From: Streptococcus mitis
GTDB lineage: Bacteria; Bacillota; Bacilli; Lactobacillales; Streptococcaceae
Direction of reading: 5' to 3'
NCBI RefSeq assembly: GCF_002005545.1
Contig: NZ_LBMT01000001.1
Location: 1,324,301 to 1,388,300 of the forward strand
Length of the DNA: 64,000 nucleotides
The notes under the pieces were generated by a model that saw only the letters and a program-made list of their open reading frames with translations, was not told where the DNA came from and searched no databases. Positions 36,495 to 46,733 of the stretch are shown here, piece after piece. Position 1 is the stretch's first letter. Each line of letters starts with the position of its first letter. A program made the translations under genes and the position numbers.

Positions 36495-38963
36495 ATGCAG
36501 GATAGAAATTTAGTGAATGTCAATCTGACAAAGGAGATGAAGACGAGTTTTATCGACTACGCCATGAGCGTTATCGTAGCGCGGGCTCTTCCTGATGTTC
36601 GAGATGGCTTGAAACCGGTTCACCGTCGGATTCTCTATGGAATGAATGAATTGGGTGTTACTCCAGACAAACCTCATAAAAAATCTGCTCGTATTACAGG
36701 GGATGTCATGGGTAAATATCACCCACACGGGGATTCCTCTATCTATGAAGCCATGGTCCGCATGGCTCAATGGTGGAGCTACCGTTACATGCTTGTAGAT
36801 GGGCATGGAAACTTTGGTTCCATGGATGGAGATGGAGCTGCCGCCCAGCGTTATACTGAGGCACGTATGAGCAAGATTGCTCTAGAAATGCTTCGAGATA
36901 TCAATAAGAATACGGTTGATTTCGTTGATAACTATGATGCCAATGAACGCGAACCCTTGGTCTTGCCAGCTCGTTTTCCAAATCTTTTAGTTAATGGAGC
37001 AACTGGTATTGCCGTTGGGATGGCGACCAATATTCCGCCTCACAACTTGGGTGAAACCATTGATGCAGTGAAGTTGGTCATGGACAATCCTGAAGTGACT
37101 ACCAAGGACTTAATGGAAGTCTTGCCTGGGCCAGATTTTCCAACAGGTGCCCTTGTCATGGGGAAATCAGGCATTCATAAGGCTTACGAAACAGGTAAAG
37201 GTTCTATTGTTCTTCGTTCTCGTACTGAAATTGAAGAAACTAAGACTGGCCGTGAACGCATCGTTGTGACAGAATTTCCATACATGGTCAATAAAACCAA
37301 GGTACATGAGCACATTGTTCGCTTGGTTCAGGAAAAACGGATTGAGGGCATCACAGCAGTACGTGATGAGTCAAATCGTGAAGGGGTTCGTTTCGTGATC
37401 GAGGTCAAGCGCGATGCCTCAGCCAATGTTATCCTCAACAATCTCTTCAAGATGACCCAGATGCAAACCAACTTTGGTTTTAATATGTTGGCGATTCAAA
37501 ATGGTGTACCCAAGATTTTGTCTCTTCGCCAGATTTTGGATGCTTATATCGAACACCAAAAAGAAGTGGTTGTTCGTCGTACTCGTTTTGATAAGGAAAA
37601 AGCAGAAGCACGTGCTCATATCTTAGAAGGTCTCTTGATTGCACTGGACCATATCGACGAAGTGATTCGTATCATCCGTGCTAGTGAAACAGATGCGGAA
37701 GCACAAGCTGAGTTGATGAGTAAGTTTAAGCTTTCTGAACGTCAAAGTCAGGCTATCCTAGACATGCGTCTTCGCCGTTTGACAGGTTTGGAACGCGATA
37801 AGATTCAGTCTGAGTATGATGACCTCTTGGCTCTGATTGCGGATTTAGCAGATATTCTTGCTAAACCAGAACGTGTTTCTCAAATCATCAAAGAAGAATT
37901 GGATGAAGTTAAGCGTAAGTTTGGCGACCAGCGTCGTACAGAGTTGATGGTCGGTGAAGTCTTGAGTCTTGAAGATGAGGACTTGATTGAAGAATCGGAT
38001 GTCTTGATTACGCTTTCTAACAAGGGATACATCAAACGTTTGGACCAAGCTGAGTTTACTGCTCAAAAACGTGGGGGTCGTGGTGTTCAAGGAACAGGCG
38101 TTAAGGATGACGATTTTGTTCGTGAGTTAGTGTCAACTAGCACCCATGATCACCTGCTCTTCTTTACAAATAAAGGACGTGTCTATCGCCTGAAAGGTTA
38201 TGAAATTCCTGAGTATGGTCGGACGGCCAAAGGTCTACCAGTAGTCAATCTCTTGAAATTGGATGAAGGTGAAAGTATTCAGACTATTATCAATGTTGAG
38301 TCTGAACGCAGTGATGATGCTTATCTCTTCTTTACAACCCGTCATGGTATTGTGAAGAGAACGAGTGTTAAGGAATTTGCTAACATTCGTCAAAATGGAC
38401 TTAAGGCTTTAAACCTCAAGGATGAAGATGAGTTGATTAATGTCTTGTTGACGGAAGAAGATACGGATATTATTATTGGTACCAAGTTTGGTTATGCAGT
38501 TCGCTTTAATCAATCAGCCGTTCGTGGCATGAGTCGTATCGCCACAGGTGTGAAAGGTGTGAATCTCCGTGAGGGAGACACAGTTGTTGGTGCTAGTGTG
38601 ATTACAGACCAGGACGAGGTTCTTATCATCACAGAAAAGGGGTATGGTAAGCGCACAGTTGCGACCGAATATCCAACAAAAGGTCGTGGTGGTAAAGGAA
38701 TGAAGACGGCTAATGTGGCTGAAAAAAATGGTCCTCTATCAGGTCTCTTGACTGTGAAAGGTGATGAAGACTTGATGATTATCACTGATACAGGTGTCAT
38801 GATTCGAACCAATGTTGCCAATATTTCACAAACAGGACGCTCAACTATGGGAGTTAAAGTAATGCGTCTGGATCAAGATGCTAAAATTGTGACCTTTACA
38901 ACGGTTGCAGCGGCAGAAAAAGAAGAAGTTGGGACAGAAAACGAAACAGAAGGTGAAGCATAA
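36495..38963 (+). CDS. gyrA: DNA gyrase subunit A
   Basis: DNA-cleaving subunit of gyrase, which introduces negative supercoils. 822 residues from ATG 36495 (GAGG nine bases upstream; [16 protein letters not shown] is the conserved start, whereas ATG 36480 overlaps the RBS). Catalytic Tyr120 in [10 protein letters not shown]; the quinolone-resistance region [14 protein letters not shown] keeps Ser81 and Glu85, i.e. the susceptible form. GyrA box [10 protein letters not shown] opens the C-terminal DNA-wrapping domain (about 500-800), which ends in an acidic tail. The stop overlaps srtA by one base. Confidence 0.97.
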   Translation: MQDRNLVNVNLTKEMKTSFIDYAMSVIVARALPDVRDGLKPVHRRILYGMNELGVTPDKPHKKSARITGDVMGKYHPHGDSSIYEAMVRMAQWWSYRYMLVDGHGNFGSMDGDGAAAQRYTEARMSKIALEMLRDINKNTVDFVDNYDANEREPLVLPARFPNLLVNGATGIAVGMATNIPPHNLGETIDAVKLVMDNPEVTTKDLMEVLPGPDFPTGALVMGKSGIHKAYETGKGSIVLRSRTEIEETKTGRERIVVTEFPYMVNKTKVHEHIVRLVQEKRIEGITAVRDESNREGVRFVIEVKRDASANVILNNLFKMTQMQTNFGFNMLAIQNGVPKILSLRQILDAYIEHQKEVVVRRTRFDKEKAEARAHILEGLLIALDHIDEVIRIIRASETDAEAQAELMSKFKLSERQSQAILDMRLRRLTGLERDKIQSEYDDLLALIADLADILAKPERVSQIIKEELDEVKRKFGDQRRTELMVGEVLSLEDEDLIEESDVLITLSNKGYIKRLDQAEFTAQKRGGRGVQGTGVKDDDFVRELVSTSTHDHLLFFTNKGRVYRLKGYEIPEYGRTAKGLPVVNLLKLDEGESIQTIINVESERSDDAYLFFTTRHGIVKRTSVKEFANIRQNGLKALNLKDEDELINVLLTEEDTDIIIGTKFGYAVRFNQSAVRGMSRIATGVKGVNLREGDTVVGASVITDQDEVLIITEKGYGKRTVATEYPTKGRGGKGMKTANVAEKNGPLSGLLTVKGDEDLMIITDTGVMIRTNVANISQTGRSTMGVKVMRLDQDAKIVTFTTVAAAEKEEVGTENETEGEA

Positions 38964-39706
38964 TGTCTCAAAAAAATAATAAAAAGAAAAACAAACGAAA
39001 AAATCTGCTGACAAATATCCTAGCAGGATTTCTGATACTACTATCAATTGCTTTGATTTTTAATGCTAAAATTCGTGATATTTTCATAGTTTGGAATACC
39101 AATAAGTACCAAGTTAGTCAGGTATCAAAAGAAAAAATAGAAGAAAATCAGGATACAGAAGGAAATTTTGATTTTGATTCTGTCAATGCGATCTCTTCTG
39201 AAGCGGTTCTAGCTTCTCAATGGGATGCTCAAAAATTACCAGTTATCGGTGGAATTGCAGTTCCTGAATTAGAAATGAATCTGCCAATTTTTAAAGGACT
39301 TGATAATGTCAATCTCTTCTATGGTGCTGGTACCATGAAACGCGATCAAGTGATGGGGAAAGGAAATTATAGTCTAGCTAGTCATCATATTTTTGGTGTC
39401 AATAATGCTAATAAAATGTTATTTTCTCCTTTGGATAACGCTAAAAATGGTATGAAGATTTATCTAACCGATAAGGATAAAGTTTATACTTATGAAATAC
39501 GTGAAGTCAAACGTGTTACACCGGATCGTGTTGATGAAGTTGATGATAGAGATGGGGTCAATGAGATTACATTAGTAACCTGTGAAGACCTTGCTGCTAC
39601 AGAACGTATTATTGTAAAAGGCGATTTGAAAGAAACAAAAGATTATTCACAAACATCTGATGAAATCCTAACAGCTTTCAATCAACCATATAAACAATTT
39701 TATTAA
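38963..39706 (+). CDS. srtA: Class A sortase
   Basis: Membrane-anchored transpeptidase that cleaves LPXTG motifs and joins surface proteins to the cell wall. 247 residues: basic N terminus, one transmembrane helix (about 15-34), linker, then the sortase beta-barrel. Catalytic His in YSLASHHIFG (about 141-142), nucleophile Cys207 in ITLVTCEDLAATERIIVKG, and Arg in the same strand. The ATG shares a base with the gyrA stop (TAATG), so translation is coupled to gyrA, the usual arrangement in this genus. Confidence 0.96.
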   Translation: MSQKNNKKKNKRKNLLTNILAGFLILLSIALIFNAKIRDIFIVWNTNKYQVSQVSKEKIEENQDTEGNFDFDSVNAISSEAVLASQWDAQKLPVIGGIAVPELEMNLPIFKGLDNVNLFYGAGTMKRDQVMGKGNYSLASHHIFGVNNANKMLFSPLDNAKNGMKIYLTDKDKVYTYEIREVKRVTPDRVDEVDDRDGVNEITLVTCEDLAATERIIVKGDLKETKDYSQTSDEILTAFNQPYKQFY

Positions 39707-39709
39707 TAC

Positions 39710-39742
39710 AAATCAGTGAAATCCTGGATTTCACTGATTTTT
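39710..39742 (+). terminator. Terminator of gyrA-srtA
   Basis: Perfect 15-bp stem AAATCAGTGAAATCC / GGATTTCACTGATTT with a single-base nominal loop, followed by T. Confidence 0.92.
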
Positions 39743-39845
39743 TAAGCTTTTCATAAGAATAAACTTTTATGAAATACAGAAAACGCTTCCTTAATTTTAA
39801 CGTTTGTGATATAATTATCAGGTAAAAAATTTTTAGGAGTTTATT

Positions 39846-40643
39846 ATGGTTTCTTCAGAATTTATCTCAAAGATTGAATTTGCTTGCAAGAAGAAAGAAA
39901 GTCTTTATAGCCAAAGCAAATTTAAGTATGCGATTCGTTCTATGTTTGCAGGTGCATTTTTAACCTTCAGTACAGCTGCTGGTGCAGTTGGGGCTGACTT
40001 GATTAATAAAATTGCGCCAGGTAGTGGACGATTCCTCTTCCCATTTGTCTTTGCTTGGGGATTGGCCTACATTGTTTTCTTGAATGCCGAGTTGGTAACA
40101 TCAAACATGATGTTCTTGACTGCTGGTAGTTTCTTGAAAAAAATCTCTTGGAGAAAAACAGCTGAGATTTTACTTTACTGTACCTTGTTTAACCTTATCG
40201 GGGCTTTGATAGCAGGTTGGGGCTTTGCTCATTCGGCAGCCTATGCAAATCTGACTCATGATAGTTTTATCTCTGGGGTTGTAGAGATGAAGTTAGGCCG
40301 TTCAAATGAATTAATCTTGCTTGAGGCGATTTTGGCAAATATTTTCGTAAATATTGCTATTCTTTCATTTGTTTTGGTCAAAGATGGTGGTGCCAAACTT
40401 TGGCTTGTGTTGTCAGCGATTTACATGTTTGTATTCTTAACAAACGAGCACATTGCGGCGAACTTTGCTTCTTTCGCGATTGTGAAATTCAGTGTTGCTG
40501 CTGACTCAATTGCTAACTTCGGTGTTGGAAATATGCTTCGCCACTGGGGTGTAACCTTCATCGGAAACTTTATCGGAGGAGGCCTCTTGATGGGTCTTCC
40601 ATATGCCTTCCTCAATAAAAATGAAGATACTTATGTAGATTAA
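39846..40643 (+). CDS. Formate/nitrite transporter family channel (FocA/NirC)
   Basis: Pentameric membrane channel for small monovalent anions such as formate or nitrite. 265 residues with six predicted helices. Family features: FAGAFLTFSTAAGAVGAD near residues 35-52, the GLAYIVFLNAELVTSNMMF segment, and a C-terminal NFIGGGLLMGLPYAF. Its own promoter has TATAAT at 39810-39815 and RBS TAGGAG. In fermenting streptococci formate export from pyruvate formate-lyase is the likely role; substrate cannot be decided from the sequence alone. Confidence 0.88.
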   Translation: MVSSEFISKIEFACKKKESLYSQSKFKYAIRSMFAGAFLTFSTAAGAVGADLINKIAPGSGRFLFPFVFAWGLAYIVFLNAELVTSNMMFLTAGSFLKKISWRKTAEILLYCTLFNLIGALIAGWGFAHSAAYANLTHDSFISGVVEMKLGRSNELILLEAILANIFVNIAILSFVLVKDGGAKLWLVLSAIYMFVFLTNEHIAANFASFAIVKFSVAADSIANFGVGNMLRHWGVTFIGNFIGGGLLMGLPYAFLNKNEDTYVD

Positions 40644-40674
40644 GAAAATGAGCACGATTGATTCGTGCTTTTTT
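40644..40674 (+). terminator. Terminator of the FNT channel gene
   Basis: AGCACGA-ttga-TTCGTGCT hairpin followed by T6. Confidence 0.88.
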
Positions 40675-40789
40675 CGATTTTGTAAGAAGTAATAGCCGCT
40701 TCTTATATCAAAATATAGAAAAGAGGTATTAGTCAAGATAGGTAGATAGTGCTACAATATCCTTAATGAAACTATATGGAGGTAGCCTT

Positions 40790-42070
40790 ATGACTCGTGA
40801 TTTTAAATTTGAAACCTTACAATTGCATGCTGGTCAAGTTGTGGATCCAGCAACTAAGTCTCGTGCAGTGCCGATTTATCAAACAACATCCTTTGTTTTT
40901 GATGACACGCAGGAAGGTGCCGATCTGTTTGCCTTGAGGAAACCAGGGAACATTTATACTCGTATCACCAATCCTACAACAGCTGCCTTTGAAGAAAGAA
41001 TTGCTGCCCTTGAAGGTGGTGTTGGAGCTCTTGCAACAGCATCAGGTATGGCCGCAGTGACTTATACGATTTTGGCACTTGCCCACGCTGGTGATCATGT
41101 AGTAGCAGCCTCAACTATTTACGGTGGAACCTTCAATCTCTTGAAGGAAACCCTTCCTCGTTATGGTATCACAACAACCTTTGTCGATGTGGATAATTTG
41201 GAAGAAGTGGAAGCAGCTATCAATGACAATACCAAGCTTGTCTTGATTGAAACTTTGGGGAATCCCTTGATAAACATTCCTGACTTGGAAAAATTGGCTG
41301 AGATTGCGCATAAACACCAGATTCCACTAGTTTCGGATAATACCTTTGCAACACCTTATTTGATTAACGTTTTTTCTCACGGTGTAGATATTGCTATTCA
41401 CTCTGCGACTAAGTTTATTGGTGGGCATGGTACGACTATTGGTGGAGTGATTGTGGATAGTGGTCGTTTTGACTGGGCAGCTTCAGGGAAATTCCCTCAA
41501 TTTGTTGAGGAAGACCCAAGCTACCACAATTTGAGCTATACTCGTGATGTGGGTGCAGCAGCCTTTATTATCGCTGTCCGTGTTCAATTGCTTCGTGATA
41601 CAGGTGCAGCCTTGTCACCATTTAATGCCTTCCTCTTGCTACAAGGACTTGAAACCCTTTCACTTCGTGTGGAACGCCATGTACAAAATGCAGAGAAAAT
41701 TGTTGATTTCCTTGTCAACCATCCTAAGGTAGAAAAAGTTAATTATCCAAAACTTGCTGATAGTCCTTACCATGTCTTGGCTGAGAAATATTTGCCAAAA
41801 GGTGTGGGCTCAATCTTTACCTTCCATGTCAAAGGTGGGGAAGCAGAAGCCCGCAAGGTAATTGATCATTTAGAAATCTTTTCTGACCTAGCAAATGTAG
41901 CAGATGCTAAATCTCTGGTTGTCCATCCAGCTACAACCACTCACGGTCAATTGTCAGAAAAAGACCTAGAAGCAGCAGGAGTCACACCAAATCAAATCCG
42001 CTTGTCAATCGGACTTGAAAATGTAGAGGATTTGATTGAAGACTTGCGCTTGGCCTTGGAAAAAATTTAA
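40790..42070 (+). CDS. O-acetylhomoserine/O-acetylserine sulfhydrylase
   Basis: PLP enzyme of the Cys/Met metabolism family that joins sulfide to an O-acetylated amino acid, feeding methionine or cysteine. 426 residues from ATG 40790 with GGAGG seven bases before; ATG 40766 would add eight unsupported residues. Signatures: FETLQLHAGQ start, the PLP-phosphate loop TASGMAAVTY, and the Schiff-base Lys in IHSATKFIGGHGTTIGG. The length and C terminus fit the O-acetylhomoserine sulfhydrylase branch better than cystathionine gamma-synthase. Single gene with -10 TACAAT (40753-40758) and own terminator. Confidence 0.88.
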   Translation: MTRDFKFETLQLHAGQVVDPATKSRAVPIYQTTSFVFDDTQEGADLFALRKPGNIYTRITNPTTAAFEERIAALEGGVGALATASGMAAVTYTILALAHAGDHVVAASTIYGGTFNLLKETLPRYGITTTFVDVDNLEEVEAAINDNTKLVLIETLGNPLINIPDLEKLAEIAHKHQIPLVSDNTFATPYLINVFSHGVDIAIHSATKFIGGHGTTIGGVIVDSGRFDWAASGKFPQFVEEDPSYHNLSYTRDVGAAAFIIAVRVQLLRDTGAALSPFNAFLLLQGLETLSLRVERHVQNAEKIVDFLVNHPKVEKVNYPKLADSPYHVLAEKYLPKGVGSIFTFHVKGGEAEARKVIDHLEIFSDLANVADAKSLVVHPATTTHGQLSEKDLEAAGVTPNQIRLSIGLENVEDLIEDLRLALEKI

Positions 42071-42080
42071 AGAAAAAGAA

Positions 42081-42112
42081 GATAAACAGTGGGTTTCGAC
42101 TCGCTGTTTTTG
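42081..42112 (+). terminator. Terminator of the sulfhydrylase gene
   Basis: AAACAGTG (42084-42091) pairs with CGCTGTTT with one G-T wobble, then T-rich. Confidence 0.75.
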
Positions 42113-42165
42113 ATTTTCCCTTAGGCATGATATAATGGTTACAGAAGTCTAGAAAGAGGAACGAT

Positions 42166-43440
42166 ATGAACGAAATCAAATGCCCCAACTGTGGGGAAGT
42201 CTTTACAGTAAATGAAAGTCAGTATGCTGAACTTTTGTCCCAAGTGAGAACAGCAGAGTTTGATAAGGAACTACACGATCGCATGATGCAGGAACTGGCT
42301 TTGGCAGAGCAAAAGGCCATGAATGAGCAACAGTCTAAACTAGCTCAAAAAGACCAAGAAATTGCTAAATTACAGAGTCAAATCCAAAATTTTGATACAG
42401 AAAAAGAATTGGCCAAGAAAGAGGTTGAACAGACAAGCCATCAGGCTCTCTTGGCTAAGGACAAGGAAGTACAGGTCTTAGAAAATCAGTTGGCTACCTT
42501 GCGTTTGGAGCATGAAAATCAACTGCAAAAGACTCTTTCTGACTTAGAAAAAGAACGGGATCAGGTCAAAAATCAGCTCCTATTACAAGAAAAAGAAAAC
42601 GAGCTTTCTCTTGCTTCAGTTAAGCAAAACTACGAAGCTCAACTCAAGGCAGCTAGTGAACAAGTCGAATTTTATAAGAATTTCAAAGCCCAACAATCTA
42701 CAAAAGCAATTGGGGAAAGTCTGGAACAGTATGCGGAAAGTGAGTTTAACAAGGTCCGTAGTTTCGCCTTTCCAAATGCTTACTTTGAGAAGGATAACAA
42801 GGTCTCTGCGCGTGGGTCTAAGGGGGACTTTATCTTTCGTGAGAGTGATGAAAATGGCGTAGAGATTATCTCCATCATGTTTGAGATGAAAAATGAAGCT
42901 GACGGAACAGAGAAGAAGCATAAGAATGCAGATTTTTATAAGGAATTGGATAAGGACCGTCGGGAGAAGAACTGTGAGTATGCAGTTTTGGTGACCATGC
43001 TTGAGGCTGATAATGACTACTTTAACACAGGGATTGTTGACGTCAGCCATGAGTACGAAAAGATGTATGTGGTTCGTCCTCAGTTCTTTATCCAGTTGAT
43101 TGGTCTCTTACGTAATGCGGCGCTTAATTCCCTAAAATATAAGCAGGAGTTGGCCTTGGTTCGGGAGCAAAATATTGACATTACGCATTTTGAAGAAGAT
43201 TTGGATGCCTTTAAACAGGCCTTTGCTAAGAATTATAATTCAGCTTCGACCAACTTTGGCAAAGCTATTGATGAAATTGATAAGGCTATCAAACGCATGG
43301 AAGAGGTTAAGAAATTCCTAACCACATCTGAAAACCAACTCCGTCTCGCAAACAACAAATTGGAAGATGTCTCTGTTAAAAAATTGACCCGTAAAAATCC
43401 AACCATGAAAGCTAAGTTTGAAGCGCTGAAGGGGGAGTAG
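42166..43440 (+). CDS. DUF2130 protein: zinc ribbon, coiled coil, PD-(D/E)XK nuclease-like domain
   Basis: A 424-residue protein of unknown function. Residues 1-12 hold CPNCGEVF, half of a zinc ribbon; residues 25-185 are a long Gln/Glu/Lys-rich coiled coil; residues about 190-330 show RGSKGDFIFRE followed by IMFEMKNE, the order expected for a PD-(D/E)XK nuclease core (Asp ... Glu-x-Lys), and match the DUF2130 family; a second short coiled coil ends the protein. TATAAT lies at 42131-42136. It precedes truB by 9 bp and may be co-transcribed. Nuclease activity is inferred only. Confidence 0.78.
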   Translation: MNEIKCPNCGEVFTVNESQYAELLSQVRTAEFDKELHDRMMQELALAEQKAMNEQQSKLAQKDQEIAKLQSQIQNFDTEKELAKKEVEQTSHQALLAKDKEVQVLENQLATLRLEHENQLQKTLSDLEKERDQVKNQLLLQEKENELSLASVKQNYEAQLKAASEQVEFYKNFKAQQSTKAIGESLEQYAESEFNKVRSFAFPNAYFEKDNKVSARGSKGDFIFRESDENGVEIISIMFEMKNEADGTEKKHKNADFYKELDKDRREKNCEYAVLVTMLEADNDYFNTGIVDVSHEYEKMYVVRPQFFIQLIGLLRNAALNSLKYKQELALVREQNIDITHFEEDLDAFKQAFAKNYNSASTNFGKAIDEIDKAIKRMEEVKKFLTTSENQLRLANNKLEDVSVKKLTRKNPTMKAKFEALKGE

Positions 43441-43449
43441 AAAGCAAAA

Positions 43450-44328
43450 ATGAACGGTATTATCAACTTAAAAAAAGAAGCGGGCATGACCTCGCATGAT
43501 GCGGTTTTTAAACTGCGTAAGATTTTGGGAACCAAGAAGATTGGTCATGGTGGGACTCTGGATCCGGATGTAGTGGGTGTTTTGCCCATTGCAGTTGGCA
43601 AGGCGACACGCATGGTCGAGTTTATGCAGGACGAGGGCAAGGTCTATGAGGGGGAAATCACTCTTGGCTATTCAACGACGACAGAGGATGCTAGTGGGGA
43701 AGTGGTCGTTGAGACACCCGTTCTGTCGCCCTTGGATGAAAAGCTTGTCGATGAAGCGATTGCGAGCTTGACTGGGCCTATTACCCAGATTCCACCTATG
43801 TATTCAGCTGTTAAGGTTAATGGTCGTAAGCTCTATGAGTATGCGCGTACTGGTCAGGAAGTGGAGCGTCCAGAACGTCAGGTAACTATTTATACTTTTG
43901 ATCGAACAAGTCCGATTTCTTATGAGGGCCATTTGGCACGTTTTACTTTTCGAGTAAAATGCAGTAAAGGGACTTATATCCGTACCTTGTCAGTTGATTT
44001 GGGAGAGAAGCTGGGCTATGCGGCTCATATGTCACATCTAACACGGACTAGTGCAGCTGGTTTACAACTAGAAGATGCTCTTACCTTGGGAGAAATTGCT
44101 GAAAAAGTGGAGGCTGGTCAACTGGACTTTCTCCATCCTCTAGAGATTGGAACAGGTGACCTTGTCAAAGTTTTCCTAAGTCCAGATGAGGCTACAGAAG
44201 TGCGCTTTGGTCGTTTTATCGAACTCGAACAAACAGAACAAGAATTGGCTGCTTTTGAAGATGATAAATTGCTAGCCATTCTAGAGAAGCGAGACCATCT
44301 CTACAAGCCAAGGAAGGTTTTTAGCTAG
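43450..44328 (+). CDS. truB: tRNA pseudouridine(55) synthase
   Basis: Makes pseudouridine 55 in the T-loop of tRNAs. 292 residues. The catalytic motif [21 protein letters not shown] (split here: [10 protein letters not shown] with catalytic Asp near residue 40) and [19 protein letters not shown] are typical; the C-terminal PUA-like part is short, as in Firmicutes. Start ATG 43450 follows GGGGGAG. The gene is 9 bp behind the DUF2130 gene. In many streptococci ribF follows truB; here it does not. Confidence 0.95.
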   Translation: MNGIINLKKEAGMTSHDAVFKLRKILGTKKIGHGGTLDPDVVGVLPIAVGKATRMVEFMQDEGKVYEGEITLGYSTTTEDASGEVVVETPVLSPLDEKLVDEAIASLTGPITQIPPMYSAVKVNGRKLYEYARTGQEVERPERQVTIYTFDRTSPISYEGHLARFTFRVKCSKGTYIRTLSVDLGEKLGYAAHMSHLTRTSAAGLQLEDALTLGEIAEKVEAGQLDFLHPLEIGTGDLVKVFLSPDEATEVRFGRFIELEQTEQELAAFEDDKLLAILEKRDHLYKPRKVFS

Positions 44329-44437
44329 TCTAACTGAGGTGTAGGTAGTGTTATTTCCCCTAGACTATCCAAATCAGACTATAAATTTTGCAAAAAATGT
44401 GATAGAATAGACGACGGATAAAAAAACGGAGGATAGC

Positions 44438-45076
44438 ATGCAAAATAGACCAATCATTATCGGAGTGACAGGTGGTTCTGGTGGTGGTAAGACCAGTGTT
44501 TCAAGAGCCATTTTATCGCATTTCCCTGATGAAAAGATTTCCATGATTGAGCATGATTCATACTACAAGGATCAGTCTCATTTGACCTTTGAAGAGCGTG
44601 TCAAAACCAACTACGACCATCCTTTTGCCTTTGATACAGACTTGATGATTGAGCAGATTAAGGAATTGTTGGCAGGGCGTCCGGTGGACATCCCGACTTA
44701 TGACTATACAGAGCATACACGCAGTAGCAAGACTTATCGTCAGGAGCCTCAAGATGTCTTTATCGTTGAGGGCATTTTGGTCTTGGAGGACAAGCGCCTG
44801 CGCGATTTGATGGATATCAAGATTTTTGTGGATACGGATGATGATGTGCGCATTATTCGTCGTATCAAGCGTGATATGGAGGAGCGTGGACGTAGCCTTG
44901 ATAGCGTTATTGACCAGTACTTAGGTGTGGTTAAACCAATGTACCACCAGTTTATCGAGCCAACTAAGCGTTATGCTGATATCGTCATTCCTGAGGGAGT
45001 CAGCAATACAGTTGCTATCGACCTGTTGACGACCAAGATTGCAAAGATTTTGGAAGAAGCCCGAAATAGCAAATAA
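44438..45076 (+). CDS. udk: Uridine kinase
   Basis: Phosphorylates uridine and cytidine in pyrimidine salvage. 212 residues, P-loop [15 protein letters not shown] (residues 9-23), lid and base-binding segments [20 protein letters not shown], and [12 protein letters not shown], and the [18 protein letters not shown]alker B region. Own RBS ACGGAGGA and predicted TAGAAT -10 at about 44404; own terminator downstream. Confidence 0.95.
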   Translation: MQNRPIIIGVTGGSGGGKTSVSRAILSHFPDEKISMIEHDSYYKDQSHLTFEERVKTNYDHPFAFDTDLMIEQIKELLAGRPVDIPTYDYTEHTRSSKTYRQEPQDVFIVEGILVLEDKRLRDLMDIKIFVDTDDDVRIIRRIKRDMEERGRSLDSVIDQYLGVVKPMYHQFIEPTKRYADIVIPEGVSNTVAIDLLTTKIAKILEEARNSK

Positions 45077-45082
45077 TCAGAT

Positions 45083-45106
45083 GTGGAGGCCTTGCCTCCT
45101 TTTTTA
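45083..45106 (+). terminator. Terminator of udk
   Basis: GGAGGC-ctt-GCCTCC followed by T6. Confidence 0.88.
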
Positions 45107-45153
45107 TTTTTCACTCATAATGGTACATAAATGGAGATTTTTAGGCATATTTT

Positions 45154-45193
45154 TGGTATAATAATACCCATGGAAAAGCAAGAAAATGAATAG
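45154..45193 (+). other. xseA promoter and 7-codon leaderless mini-ORF
   Basis: TGgTATAAT (45154-45162) is followed seven bases later by ATG 45170, opening the frame MEKQENE with stop TAG at 45191-45193. The stop sits nine bases before the xseA ATG and overlaps its ribosome-binding region, so translation of the mini-ORF could couple to xseA. Its function is inferred from position only. Confidence 0.4.
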
Positions 45194-45202
45194 TAGGTGG
45201 AG

Positions 45203-46543
45203 ATGGAAAAGTATTTATCGGTAACAACTTTGACCAAGTATCTGAAAATGAAATTCGATAAAGACCCTTATTTGGAACGGGTCTATTTAACTGGTCAAGT
45301 TTCCAACTTTCGTAAACGACCTACTCACCAATATTTCTCCCTAAAAGATGATCACGCAGTCATTCAAGCGACCATATGGTCTGGAATTTATCAGAAATTA
45401 GGTTTTGACCTGGAAGAAGGAATGAAAATCAATGTGATTGGGCGCGTACAGGTCTACGAACCAAGTGGTAGCTACTCCATCATCATAGAAAAGGCTGAGC
45501 CTGATGGAGTTGGGGCGCTTGCGATTCAGTTTGAACAACTCAAGAAAAAATTGACAGAAGAAGGTCTGTTTCAAGAACGTTTCAAGCAACCTCTGCCCCA
45601 ATTTTCTAAGAGAATTGGTGTAGTGACCAGTCGCAGTGGAGCCGTTATTCGAGATATTATCACGACCGTCAGCAGGCGCTTTCCAGGTGTGGACATTCTT
45701 CTCTATCCGACCAAGGTTCAAGGAGATGGAGCAGCAGAGGAAATTGCTCGAAATATTGCGCGTGCTAATGAACGGGACGATTTGGATTTGCTCATTATTG
45801 GTCGTGGTGGTGGTTCCATCGAGGATCTCTGGGCTTTTAACGAAGAAATTGTGGTACGAGCTATTTTTGAATCTCGTTTGCCAATCATTTCTAGTGTGGG
45901 GCATGAGACGGATGTGACCTTGGCAGATTTTGTGGCAGATCGACGAGCTGCAACGCCAACAGCAGCTGCTGAACTAGCAACACCTGTGACCAAGTTGGAT
46001 CTATTAGCTCATTTGCAAAATCAGGAAAAACGGATGGCAACAACAGTCCGAAATGTCTTATCGAAGAAACAAGAAGCTTTGAAAAAATGCAGTCAGTCTG
46101 TTATCTTTAGACAGCCAGAGCGTTTGTATGATGGCTATATGCAACGCTTGGATCAACTGCAACTGCGCTTAAAACAAAGTTTGCAAACACGGATTTCTGA
46201 TAACAAACAGATAGTCCAAGCAAGGACGCATCGACTGGTACAATTATCACCTGTTACCAAAATCCAACGCTATCAGGACAGACTAGCTCAGTTGGACAAG
46301 CTCTTACGTAGCCAAATGGCGCTGGTTTATGATGCCAAGGTTGCTGAGGTCAAGAGACTTTCAGAAGCACTTCTGATGTTGGATACGAGCCGAATTGTGG
46401 CGCGTGGTTATGCAATTGTCAAAAAAGAAGATTCAGTAGTTGATTCGGTTGAGAATTTAAAGAAAACAGACCAAGTGACGCTTTTGATGCGAGATGGTCA
46501 AGTAGAATTAGAGGTTAAAGATGTCAAAACAAAAGAAATTTGA
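45203..46543 (+). CDS. xseA: Exodeoxyribonuclease VII large subunit
   Basis: Catalytic subunit of single-strand DNA exonuclease VII. 446 residues: N-terminal OB fold (1-105; [22 protein letters not shown]), catalytic domain with [12 protein letters not shown] and [18 protein letters not shown] and the DxxAxTPTAAAE region, then a long coiled coil (about 270-380). The ATG at 45203 gives the conserved [14 protein letters not shown]; a GTG at 45197 is in frame. The SD-like AGGTGGAG directly abuts the ATG, so initiation may depend on coupling. The end overlaps xseB by 23 bp. Confidence 0.94.
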   Translation: MEKYLSVTTLTKYLKMKFDKDPYLERVYLTGQVSNFRKRPTHQYFSLKDDHAVIQATIWSGIYQKLGFDLEEGMKINVIGRVQVYEPSGSYSIIIEKAEPDGVGALAIQFEQLKKKLTEEGLFQERFKQPLPQFSKRIGVVTSRSGAVIRDIITTVSRRFPGVDILLYPTKVQGDGAAEEIARNIARANERDDLDLLIIGRGGGSIEDLWAFNEEIVVRAIFESRLPIISSVGHETDVTLADFVADRRAATPTAAAELATPVTKLDLLAHLQNQEKRMATTVRNVLSKKQEALKKCSQSVIFRQPERLYDGYMQRLDQLQLRLKQSLQTRISDNKQIVQARTHRLVQLSPVTKIQRYQDRLAQLDKLLRSQMALVYDAKVAEVKRLSEALLMLDTSRIVARGYAIVKKEDSVVDSVENLKKTDQVTLLMRDGQVELEVKDVKTKEI

Positions 46544-46733
46544 GGAAAATCTAGCAGAACTGGAAACCATTGTCCAAAGTTTGGAAAATGGTGAAATTGC
46601 TCTGGAAGATGCGATTGCTGCCTTTCAAAAGGGCATGGTCTTGTCAAAAGAGCTCCAAGCGACGTTGGACAAGGCTGAAAAGACCTTGGTCAAGGTCATG
46701 CAAGAAGACGGAACAGAAAGTGATTTTGAATGA
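46521..46733 (+). CDS. xseB: Exodeoxyribonuclease VII small subunit
   Basis: Small helical subunit (70 residues) that wraps the XseA coiled coil. [33 protein letters not shown] is the family core (shown here in part by [14 protein letters not shown]). It overlaps xseA by 23 bases and ispA by four, so it is translationally coupled on both sides, consistent with the need for several small subunits per large one. Confidence 0.94.
   Translation: MSKQKKFEENLAELETIVQSLENGEIALEDAIAAFQKGMVLSKELQATLDKAEKTLVKVMQEDGTESDFE

Noticed and set aside
36730..36760. Fluoroquinolone resistance change in gyrA
   Set aside because: Residues 81 (Ser) and 85 (Glu) are the susceptible forms.
39777..39791. cre-like site before the FNT channel gene
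   Set aside because: Only 13 of 15 positions match and the two mismatches fall in the conserved TG start; not convincing.
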